6,410 bases of DNA from NCBI GenBank assembly GCA_029287305.1, contig JARFRJ010000179.1, forward strand, positions 1-6,410, given 5' to 3'. The DNA comes from Hyphomonas sp. (GTDB lineage: Bacteria > Pseudomonadota > Alphaproteobacteria > Caulobacterales > Hyphomonadaceae). Every line of letters starts with the position of its first letter. The stretch's first letter is position 1. The notes beneath the pieces were generated by a model that searched no databases, had not been told where the DNA came from, and saw only the letters and a list, made by a program, of their open reading frames with translations. Made by a program: the position numbers and the translations under genes. Of this stretch, positions 1 through 4,511 are shown piece by piece.

Positions 1-4
1 GAGT

Positions 5-44
5 TTAAATACACTTTATGGTTAATTTTATCCTGCGCACGCAC
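5..44 (+). repeat. 40-bp direct repeat, left copy
   Basis: This copy matches 1300-1339 in the same orientation at 38 of 40 positions; the differences are at 20 (g versus a) and 22 (t versus c). The shared core runs through TTAAATACACTTTAT, then TAATTTTATCCTG, then CGCACGCAC. The two copies are 1295 bp apart and bracket the whole AT-rich bacteriocin-like cassette. Their origin is unknown: they could be a duplicated target, recombination sites, or copies of a dispersed repeat. No integron attC-type core was recognised in them. Confidence 0.85.
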
Positions 45-95
45 GAGCATGTGAGTAAGGCGCCCATTTTTGAGTCTGATGGATAAAATATGTCA

Positions 96-200
96 CTAAT
101 GCGTATTTGTCTCAATCAAAGAAAATAAAAAATACAAAAACAATAGGTTCAAAAAGTCAGTAGTAATACCTATTTGCTTCTTAGGAATATTCATAATCAT
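96..200 (-). CDS. 34-aa hydrophobic peptide, coupled by ATGA to the upstream small membrane protein
   Basis: The reading frame starts at the ATG at 200-198, which overlaps the TGA stop (199-197) of the 54-codon membrane protein as ATGA, a classic arrangement for translational coupling. The product begins MIMNIPKKQ and then has one strongly hydrophobic stretch (about residues 16-28, rich in Leu and Phe) ending in a short polar tail. It would therefore be a single-pass membrane peptide. No homologous family is recognised. It may be a real small gene, or it may be the C-terminal part of a longer immunity protein split by a frameshift at the junction. The frame stays open further upstream, to a TTG at 332, but that extension lies on top of the better-looking 54-codon frame and has no good ribosome binding site. 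The surrounding DNA is very AT-rich, so a chance frame cannot be excluded. Confidence 0.3.
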   Translation of the reverse strand: MIMNIPKKQIGITTDFLNLLFLYFLFSLIETNTH

Positions 201-361
201 GGATATTTTATATTGGCGAATGTAATGTAAGTATAAATTACAGCTATAATAAAACCAGGTAAGCCATGATACCAAGTAACTAATCCTGCAAGCATTGCTA
301 TTAGTAGATAGCATGATGCAAAAATCAAGCAATACAATGTAAAATAACGATTTTTAAACAT
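197..361 (-). CDS. 54-aa two-helix membrane protein, candidate bacteriocin immunity protein
   Basis: The frame starts at the ATG at 361-359 and ends in TGA at 199-197. The product opens with a basic, aromatic head (MFKNRY). A hydrophobic segment follows at about residues 8-29, then a short turn with Trp-Tyr-His-Gly-Leu-Pro (30-35), a second hydrophobic segment at about 36-49, and a short polar end (KYP). This is the layout of a small two-pass inner-membrane protein. Small hydrophobic proteins encoded beside class II microcins are often their immunity proteins; the colicin V immunity protein, for example, is a short two-helix membrane protein. The gene lies 130 nt downstream of the bacteriocin-like gene on the same strand, as expected for such a pair. 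The ribosome binding site is weak (GAG seven bases before the ATG). An in-frame TTG lies four codons upstream but has no better site. I recognise no specific family; the immunity role is inferred from position and topology. Confidence 0.5.
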   Translation of the reverse strand: MFKNRYFTLYCLIFASCYLLIAMLAGLVTWYHGLPGFIIAVIYTYITFANIKYP

Positions 362-491
362 TTCTGGTCTCAAATAAACTATTAATTGAAGCGCTACTCT
401 ATGAAAATAATTTAGCTTTTAGGTTTAATTTTAAGAAAATAAGTTACAACAAAAGAGGCCATGATTATCAAAAGCTGAATTTGAAAATTTA

Positions 492-959
492 CTATTGACC
501 AAGTGCTTCCTGCAAGGAACGGCAAGTTGCTGACCCGGATACAATCACTGACATAGGCCCTGAGGCAACTCCTGCACCCCCTACAGAACTCGCGCCTATC
601 GTTACTAAATCACAAGCTACGCCGACCCAATCAATATTTGGATCCCCTTGAACTTGGCCATCTATAACGATTGCGCCATTTGGCAACTGACATATCCCTT
701 CAATTTGACTTGGTTCGCAGGCTGTAATACTTTCATATGATGGCGTGCTTGGAAGATAAGGATCTGAGTAGCCTAATGAATATCCCTCAGCAGCAGCCTG
801 ATTCATTGCCTTCTGGGGCAAACCTTCTAGCTGACCACCTGGGCCATAAAGCCCACCTGGCCCTGAATGAGCGTCTTTATGAAACATGCTACCAAATAAA
901 GCTCCTGGAGCGTTTCCCCCGCTCACCATTTCCATTTCAGCTTCTGTTAATGCTCTTAT
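492..959 (-). CDS. Class II microcin/bacteriocin-like precursor with double-glycine leader, ATA initiation codon
   Basis: From the ATA at 959-957 the frame runs 155 codons to TAG at 494-492. Residues 1-15, IRALTEAEMEMVSGG, match the double-glycine leader pattern of colicin V-type peptides: Leu at -12, Glu at -8, hydrophobic residues at -7 and -4, and Gly-Gly at -2/-1. The length equals that of the 15-residue colicin V leader if the ATA is the start. AAAGGA (973-968) lies 8 nt before the ATA. No ATG, GTG or TTG lies in frame between the upstream TAA (974-972) and the ATG at 935, which would leave only a 7-residue leader stub. The predicted mature part (16-155) has a Gly/Pro-rich N-terminal third, Cys at 81, 90, 116 and 146 (two possible disulfides), and a Gly/Ala/Val-rich stretch with small-residue spacing (about 112-144). 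Known peptides of this class are exported and trimmed by ABC transporters with a C39 peptidase domain; none is in the window. The function is inferred from the leader. The ATA could be a true rare start or a mutated ATG in a dying gene. Confidence 0.72.
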   Translation of the reverse strand: MRALTEAEMEMVSGGNAPGALFGSMFHKDAHSGPGGLYGPGGQLEGLPQKAMNQAAAEGYSLGYSDPYLPSTPSYESITACEPSQIEGICQLPNGAIVIDGQVQGDPNIDWVGVACDLVTIGASSVGGAGVASGPMSVIVSGSATCRSLQEALGQ

Positions 960-967
960 AGGCCTGT

Positions 968-973
968 TCCTTT
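968..973 (-). promoter_or_regulatory. Ribosome binding site that decides the ATA start
   Basis: AAAGGA on the minus strand is followed by the 8-base spacer ACAGGCCT and then ATA. The spacing to the ATA is ideal, whereas the next ATG in frame is 24 nt further on. Together with the intact 15-residue leader this places initiation at, or formerly at, the ATA. Confidence 0.6.
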
Positions 974-1010
974 ACGCTAAATAATATGTTGTGAGGCTTT
1001 GGGACTTCAT

Positions 1011-1299
1011 GTCGGTCTGGCGTGTCAGGCCATATATCAATGCCAGGCGCTCTATTGATGCGCGTGCCGATGGACTGAATAGGGACGCACACCGAATAGA
1101 TAGATCAGATTTACAATAAGTATTTCACCATAACACCATCTGAAATCCTTTTTTCCTCAAATACATGACACGCAAAAAGGGAGGATAAGTCAATGCGCGT
1201 AAAATGTATTATCTGCAGAAAAATACCTTGACAGAAAGCTTAATTTCAAACCCGGCCACCGCATATACAACTATAAATAGCCGGCATAATCTCCATAGC
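1011..1299. other. Upstream region of the bacteriocin-like gene, no convincing gene
   Basis: No coding region of useful length is visible on either strand. On the plus strand a 12-codon frame (1193-1231, MRVKCIICRKIP) is preceded by GGGAGG (1179-1184) with an 8-nt spacer. It ends at a TGA and could be the truncated start of a lost gene. On the minus strand, AAAAGGA precedes an ATG whose frame is only four codons long. A TTGACA at 1228-1233 (plus) has no -10 partner at normal distance. The promoter of the minus-strand cassette should lie here, but no clear -35/-10 pair was found. Confidence 0.4.
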
Positions 1300-1339
1300 T
1301 TAAATACACTTTATAGCTAATTTTATCCTGCGCACGCAC
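1300..1339 (+). repeat. 40-bp direct repeat, right copy
   Basis: This is the second copy of the sequence at 5-44, in the same orientation with two mismatches. On its right it directly touches the decayed IS3-family orfA remnant, while the left copy has no such neighbour in view. Two near-identical copies this close could recombine and delete the 1.3-kb segment between them, leaving one copy. Confidence 0.85.
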
Positions 1340-1460
1340 TGTTCAGGCTGTGCTCGCCGCGATGCTCCCGGCACAGCGCTGGCACTGGCACAGGCTCACC
1401 CGCCTTCGCCTTGCTTGAGTATCACTTAATTTGGTTGTCGCTATATCTGCTTGTTCTCAT
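1340..1460 (-). pseudogene. Decayed N-terminal fragment of an IS3-family OrfA transposase
   Basis: Reading from the ATG at 1460-1458 gives MRTSRYSDNQIK and then a TGA. IS3-family OrfA proteins typically begin like this and continue through a Trp-Ile-Leu-Lys segment, then Gly-Glu-Pro-Val-Pro, then Leu-Cys-Arg-Glu-His, forming an N-terminal helix-turn-helix. The continuation is present here but spread over frames. After the apparent loss of one base in the expected TGG, the next frame reads ILKQGEGG. A second shift then gives EPVPVPALCREH (to about 1362). The doubled Val-Pro comes from a 6-bp tandem duplication (GTGCCA twice). Similarity fades before the direct repeat at 1339, so the rest of orfA and all of orfB are missing. 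The C-rich and G-rich stretches at 1506-1525 may belong to the left end of the same element, but that end is not defined. It is a dead fragment with at least two frameshifts. Confidence 0.7.
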
Positions 1461-1583
1461 CGTAAAATCTCTTGCTCAAGGTATATAGAGAATTCTACCT
1501 ATCAGCCCCGCTAAATAATGGGGGGATTACCAGTCAGCCTAGGGCCACTTCAATCAAATATTGAAACGAGCAGCCTCTTCAAA

Positions 1584-2630
1584 TTATGTGCTTTCAGCGC
1601 GTCCAATTCTTTGGCGCGCGATCCGGCCTGCAATTTCCGTGGTTGGAAGGTTTTCCTGAACCGCCTGATCCAGAACGCGGCGCAGCGTGTCCATCAAAGC
1701 GTCAAGTTTTCCATTGACCCAGTCACGCGAATAATTACCTGAAATTTCTGCGGCGACATTAATAATCCCGCCGCCATTAATCACATAATCCGGCGCATAG
1801 AGGATACCGGCGCTGCGTAATGCCTCCCCCATATCTGCTGTTGCAAGTTGATTATTCGCCCCGCCTGCAATGATTTTTGCCTGCAAACGCTTTAGCGTCT
1901 GGGATGTGATACTGCCCCCCAGAGCATTGGGGGAAAACACATCGGCGGGCGCATCATAAATGTCATCCAGCGCGGCGATACGGGCCCCGGTTTCAGCAGC
2001 GACACGACGCGCAGCTTCCTCATTCACATCAGCAATAATCAGATTTGCGCCAGATTTGGCCAAATGACGGCAGACATCTGCGCCAACCTTGCCGACACCT
2101 TGTACAGCCACTGTCTTGCCATTCAGATCGCTGTCCCCATAGACCCGGCGGACACATTCCAATATGCCGCGATATACGCCAATGGCGGTGATCGGGCTTG
2201 GGTCCCCGCTTGCCGCATGGCCGCTTTCAAGACCTGCCGCATATTGGGTCTCCTCAGCCGCATAGGCGAGATCTTGCGGGGTCAGGCCAACATCCTCGGC
2301 TGTCCAGTAAATGCCTTGCAGACTTTCTACAGCGCGGCCAAAGGCGCGGAAAAGCTCTGGGCTCTTATCGGTTCGGGCATTGCCCCAGATCACCGCTTTT
2401 CCGCCGCCAAGGGGTAAATCGGCCATGGCATTTTTATAGCTCATACCCTGGGAAAGGCGTAGGGCATCGCTGAGCATCTCCGCTTCGGATGCATAATTCC
2501 ACATGCGACATCCCCCGGCTGCGGGCCCGCGAGCAGTGGAGTGCACCGCAATCACGGCTTTCAAGCCTGTTTTTGAATCATGGAATAGATGCAGGCCTTC
2601 ATGTGCATCAAAACAGGGATGATCAAACAT
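1584..2630 (-). CDS. Leucine dehydrogenase-family amino acid dehydrogenase
   Basis: This 348-residue protein belongs to the Glu/Leu/Phe/Val dehydrogenase family and is closest in pattern to leucine dehydrogenases. Such enzymes reversibly and oxidatively deaminate branched-chain amino acids to 2-oxo acids with NAD+, in the cytoplasm. Visible signatures are GPAAGGCRMW (35-44, substrate pocket), GMSYKNA (62-68; Lys66, substrate carboxylate), LGGGKAVI (74-81; Lys78, the catalytic lysine), and TAEDVG (110-115; catalytic Asp113). The segment GDPSPITAIGVYRG (142-155) is also typical. The Rossmann domain shows GVGKVG (178-183) and Asp201 at the end of the second strand, which suits NAD+. GGANNQL (256-262) and APDYVINGGGIINVA (279-293) follow. 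The length is slightly under the usual 360-370 residues because both ends are short. The start at 2630 is the first Met of the conserved fold; the preceding GAGAG is only a moderate ribosome binding site. Exact substrate preference (Leu, Val or Phe) cannot be fixed from sequence. It is third in the minus-strand cluster, 97 nt after the hydrolase. Confidence 0.9.
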   Translation of the reverse strand: MFDHPCFDAHEGLHLFHDSKTGLKAVIAVHSTARGPAAGGCRMWNYASEAEMLSDALRLSQGMSYKNAMADLPLGGGKAVIWGNARTDKSPELFRAFGRAVESLQGIYWTAEDVGLTPQDLAYAAEETQYAAGLESGHAASGDPSPITAIGVYRGILECVRRVYGDSDLNGKTVAVQGVGKVGADVCRHLAKSGANLIIADVNEEAARRVAAETGARIAALDDIYDAPADVFSPNALGGSITSQTLKRLQAKIIAGGANNQLATADMGEALRSAGILYAPDYVINGGGIINVAAEISGNYSRDWVNGKLDALMDTLRRVLDQAVQENLPTTEIAGRIARQRIGRAEST

Positions 2631-2727
2631 TAATATATCTCTCGCCTAAACTCGTCAAAATCTGCCCCTCTCATATATCAGAGCGATAGACAAGATGATG
2701 TGCGGGAAAGCCGCTGAATTGCATCTT

Positions 2728-3771
2728 TTATTCGCTTATCCAGGGCAGGGGCGGGGCGTTTGAGGGCAAGGGGGTTGCCGGGTCCTGCATGAAGGCCCAC
2801 TGGTCTGCCCAAACCGTCTCGGCCTGTAGATCACGCATCAGCATATGATAGCCGTTTTCATAATAGGCCGTGCGTACATGGGCGGGTAAATCGGGTGTGG
2901 TGCGACGCGCAAAATATTCTGGAATGACATCATCCTTCGCGCCATAAAGGAAAAGCGTATTTTCGGGCAGATTGGGCGTTGCTTTATGGGCGGTCTCCAT
3001 AATCGCGACAACGCCATAAACCTGATCAATCCGGTTTTCAAACTGATTGAGCGGATCACGCCCACGCGCGAAGAGCATATCATAATTATCCGAGGGCATA
3101 ATCTCGCGCATAATGCGTTTTGGGGGCGTTACGTTCCAGGCTGGACGAAGGGTTGAGGAGAGCCAGAGGCTTATTCGGTGGGCGAGCGGCAAACCGCCCC
3201 AACCGCGCAGGCCCGGGCCGGACAGGATCAATCGGTCAATCTCTGGCGGGGCCTCGCCTGTGCCATAAAGGGACATGGCGACACTTGCCCCCATCGACAT
3301 GCCGACAAGGGTCACAGTCGCCTCTGGATGCTGGGCTTTGATCAGGGTGAGGGCGGTGCGCAAATCCCGGCGCATAACATCTTCCTCTGGCCATCGCCCG
3401 CGGCCCTCAGAGCGTCCAAATCCGCGCTGATCATAAGCATAGACGCTGGCACCGCGCTCTGTCCAATAGGGCGCTGCCATTTCAAAGGCTTGCGCATAAT
3501 CATTCATGCCATGCACACCAAGTATGACATGGGTGACAGGCCCGTCCTGGAGCGCAGGCCAGAAGGACAGGCCAAGGCGCGCGCCATCAAAACTGTATAA
3601 AGTGCTCTCTTCTGGGCGTAATTCAGAATTGATCCCCAAAATTTCAGGCAGAGGTCTGGTATGGTGGCGGGTCGGTGAACAGGCGGCGCTAAGCATAAAT
3701 ATACTCCCTATGAGGATAAACAGGCCGATACAGCATGCTGCAAAGCCGGAAGAGTGTCGTTTTCGAACCAT
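2728..3771 (-). CDS. Alpha/beta-hydrolase lipoprotein (monoacylglycerol lipase/lysophospholipase-like)
   Basis: This is a 347-residue serine hydrolase of the Hydrolase_4/lysophospholipase type. The N-terminus has basic residues (MVRKRH), a hydrophobic segment (about 10-29) and MLSAAC ending at Cys31. That pattern suggests a lipoprotein signal processed by signal peptidase II, although the -3 position is Ser rather than the usual Leu. The catalytic domain shows the oxyanion segment HGMND (87-91), the nucleophile elbow GMSMG with Ser159, the acid in YGAKDDVIP (probably Asp280), and the histidine in NGYHM (His309). YDQRGFGRSEG (113-123) is the usual family motif before the elbow. The expected action is hydrolysis of acyl esters such as lysophospholipids or monoacylglycerols at the envelope; the substrate is not determinable. 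The start is well supported by AAGGAG six bases upstream, and it overlaps the end of the glycosylase-like gene by 64 nt, so the two are likely co-transcribed. Confidence 0.88.
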   Translation of the reverse strand: MVRKRHSSGFAACCIGLFILIGSIFMLSAACSPTRHHTRPLPEILGINSELRPEESTLYSFDGARLGLSFWPALQDGPVTHVILGVHGMNDYAQAFEMAAPYWTERGASVYAYDQRGFGRSEGRGRWPEEDVMRRDLRTALTLIKAQHPEATVTLVGMSMGASVAMSLYGTGEAPPEIDRLILSGPGLRGWGGLPLAHRISLWLSSTLRPAWNVTPPKRIMREIMPSDNYDMLFARGRDPLNQFENRIDQVYGVVAIMETAHKATPNLPENTLFLYGAKDDVIPEYFARRTTPDLPAHVRTAYYENGYHMLMRDLQAETVWADQWAFMQDPATPLPSNAPPLPWISE

Positions 3772-4325
3772 GGATTACTCCTTAACCAATGATTATTCCG
3801 CCAAGATGGATGGGGAAGAACGAAAAATCCCTCCTTAGCATAAACACGCCAAGCCTTAACTGTCTCCGTTAGAGTTTTGCCTCGGCTTTTACCCAAATGC
3901 CAGGCTTGCGCATAGCTGCCGACAAGCAGGGTCAGCTTTATATTTGGCATCTGATCTAGGACTGCCGCGCGCCACGTCTCAGCGCATTGTTTGAGCGGGG
4001 GCAAGTCTGAGCACGCCGAATCATAGCCTGGAAAGCAAAACCCCATAGGTACGATCGCAATATGACGGGCATCATAGAACACGGTTTCATCAATCCCCAT
4101 CCAAGCGCGCAACCGAAGACCTGACGGGTCGGTGAAAGCTTTGCCGCTTTGCATGGCAAGGTTTCCGGGCGCTTGACCAGCGATAAGAATTTGCGCCGTC
4201 GATGAGACAGAAAATACAGGGCGTGGAACGGTCTTCATACGATCTGTGCAAAGCGTGCACGCCCGTATGTTTTTCTCCAAGGTGGGCAGCGCATCGGGCA
4301 GCGCAACGGGGCGTGTATCGTACAT
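3708..4325 (-). CDS. Uracil-DNA glycosylase superfamily protein, family 4-like with FeS cysteines
   Basis: This 205-residue protein has the layout of the small FeS uracil-DNA glycosylase group. Members remove uracil (from cytosine deamination) from DNA or are related proteins of unproven activity. Motif 1 is IAGQAPG (48-54); true family 4 enzymes usually have GEAPG, so Gln51 replaces the common Glu. Motif 2 is LPHPSWRNN (170-178) with His172 and Ser174. Four cysteines fit the family 4 cluster spacing: Cys23 and Cys26 (CTLC), then Cys97 (GFCFPG) and Cys114, sixteen residues apart. Cys105 is extra. The C-terminal segment with NPWFE (184-188) is close in style to alphaproteobacterial relatives, so the last residues overlapping the hydrolase gene appear genuine. 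The ATG at 4325 has no obvious ribosome binding site; AGGA lies too far upstream (about 20 nt). A CTG three codons earlier is a possible alternative. It is the first gene of the minus-strand cluster. Confidence 0.85.
   Translation of the reverse strand: MYDTRPVALPDALPTLEKNIRACTLCTDRMKTVPRPVFSVSSTAQILIAGQAPGNLAMQSGKAFTDPSGLRLRAWMGIDETVFYDARHIAIVPMGFCFPGYDSACSDLPPLKQCAETWRAAVLDQMPNIKLTLLVGSYAQAWHLGKSRGKTLTETVKAWRVYAKEGFFVLPHPSWRNNHWLRSNPWFENDTLPALQHAVSACLSS
3778..3783 (-). promoter_or_regulatory. Ribosome binding site of the hydrolase, inside the glycosylase gene
   Basis: AAGGAG on the minus strand stands six bases before the hydrolase ATG (3771-3769). It lies within the last codons of the upstream gene. 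It supports the long signal-peptide-bearing start despite the 64-nt gene overlap. Confidence 0.75.
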
Positions 4326-4352
4326 AGAAATCAGAAAATCTATTATCCTGTT

Positions 4353-4368
4353 CTATATCTAGACATAG
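4353..4368. promoter_or_regulatory. 16-bp near-palindrome upstream of the UDG-like gene
   Basis: The sequence CTATATCTAGACATAG equals its own reverse complement at 14 of 16 positions and is centred on TCTAGA. It lies 28-43 nt before the UDG-like ATG, in the divergent intergenic region, where an operator would be expected. On the minus strand it also contains TATAGA, a possible -10-like hexamer. No known regulator motif is recognised, and it does not match the alphaproteobacterial LexA direct repeat GTTC-N7-GTTC. Confidence 0.3.
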
Positions 4369-4442
4369 TTGGACCATATTCAAGTCGTATAAATAGGCTT
4401 GTGTCTTAAACTCATACCTTGTTTTTCAAACCCAAAAATGGG

Positions 4443-4481
4443 ATGCCATATAGAACATGTTTTTATACTGCGATATGGCAT
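4443..4481 (+). promoter_or_regulatory. Perfect 9-bp inverted repeat around a possible -10 box of the peptidase gene
   Basis: ATGCCATAT (4443-4451) and ATATGGCAT (4473-4481) are exact reverse complements separated by 21 nt. Between them is TATACT (4464-4469), a good -10 candidate, although no convincing -35 lies 16-18 nt upstream. The arm centres are 30 bp apart, close to three helical turns, which would suit a regulator binding both arms on one face of the DNA. Alternatively the arms could form a hairpin in a longer transcript. The end of the repeat is 30 nt before the peptidase ATG. Confidence 0.4.
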
Positions 4482-4500
4482 TGCGGACTTTGGTATTTAT

Positions 4501-4506
4501 GGGAGG
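4501..4506 (+). promoter_or_regulatory. Ribosome binding site of the M28 peptidase
   Basis: GGGAGG is followed by a five-base spacer and the ATG at 4512. It fixes the start there. A longer in-frame reading from a TTG at 4419 has no ribosome binding site and would bury the signal peptide. Confidence 0.75.
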
Positions 4507-4511
4507 CACTT

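Noticed and set aside
96..332. 78-codon minus-strand frame starting at a TTG
   Set aside because: Its N-terminal half lies over the 54-codon membrane protein in another frame and lacks a ribosome binding site. Only the part from the ATG at 200 is kept, as a low-confidence entry.
405..462. Short minus-strand frame with ATG at 462 encoding about 16 residues (MASFVVTYFLKIKPKS)
   Set aside because: It has no ribosome binding site and no recognisable feature; it is expected by chance in AT-rich DNA.
737..961. Plus-strand 74-codon frame opposite the bacteriocin-like gene
   Set aside because: It is antisense to a frame with a recognisable double-glycine leader, and its product shows no domain or ribosome binding site.
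1036..1059. ATCAAT / ATTGAT inverted repeat with a 12-nt spacer upstream of the bacteriocin-like gene
   Set aside because: Six-base arms of low complexity are too weak to claim an operator without comparison.
1228..1233. Perfect TTGACA on the plus strand
   Set aside because: No -10-like hexamer lies 16-18 nt downstream (that stretch is CCCGGCC), and no gene follows on that strand.
5..1339. Integron gene cassette with attC sites
   Set aside because: The 40-bp repeats lack recognisable GTTRRRY/RYYYAAC cores and imperfect palindromic structure, so an integron origin is not supported.
1506..1525. CCCC...GGGG hairpin downstream of the dehydrogenase gene as a terminator
   Set aside because: The stem is only four to five pairs with an AT-rich loop and no T-run follows. 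It may instead belong to the left end of the IS remnant.
2690..2727. GCGG-CTTTC-CCGC hairpin between hydrolase and dehydrogenase as a terminator
   Set aside because: Four base pairs and no T-run on the minus strand; insufficient support.
3178..3838. Plus-strand frames of 110-140 codons over the hydrolase
   Set aside because: They are antisense to a hydrolase with a full catalytic triad and signal peptide, and their products are low-complexity Arg/Gly/Pro-rich sequence.
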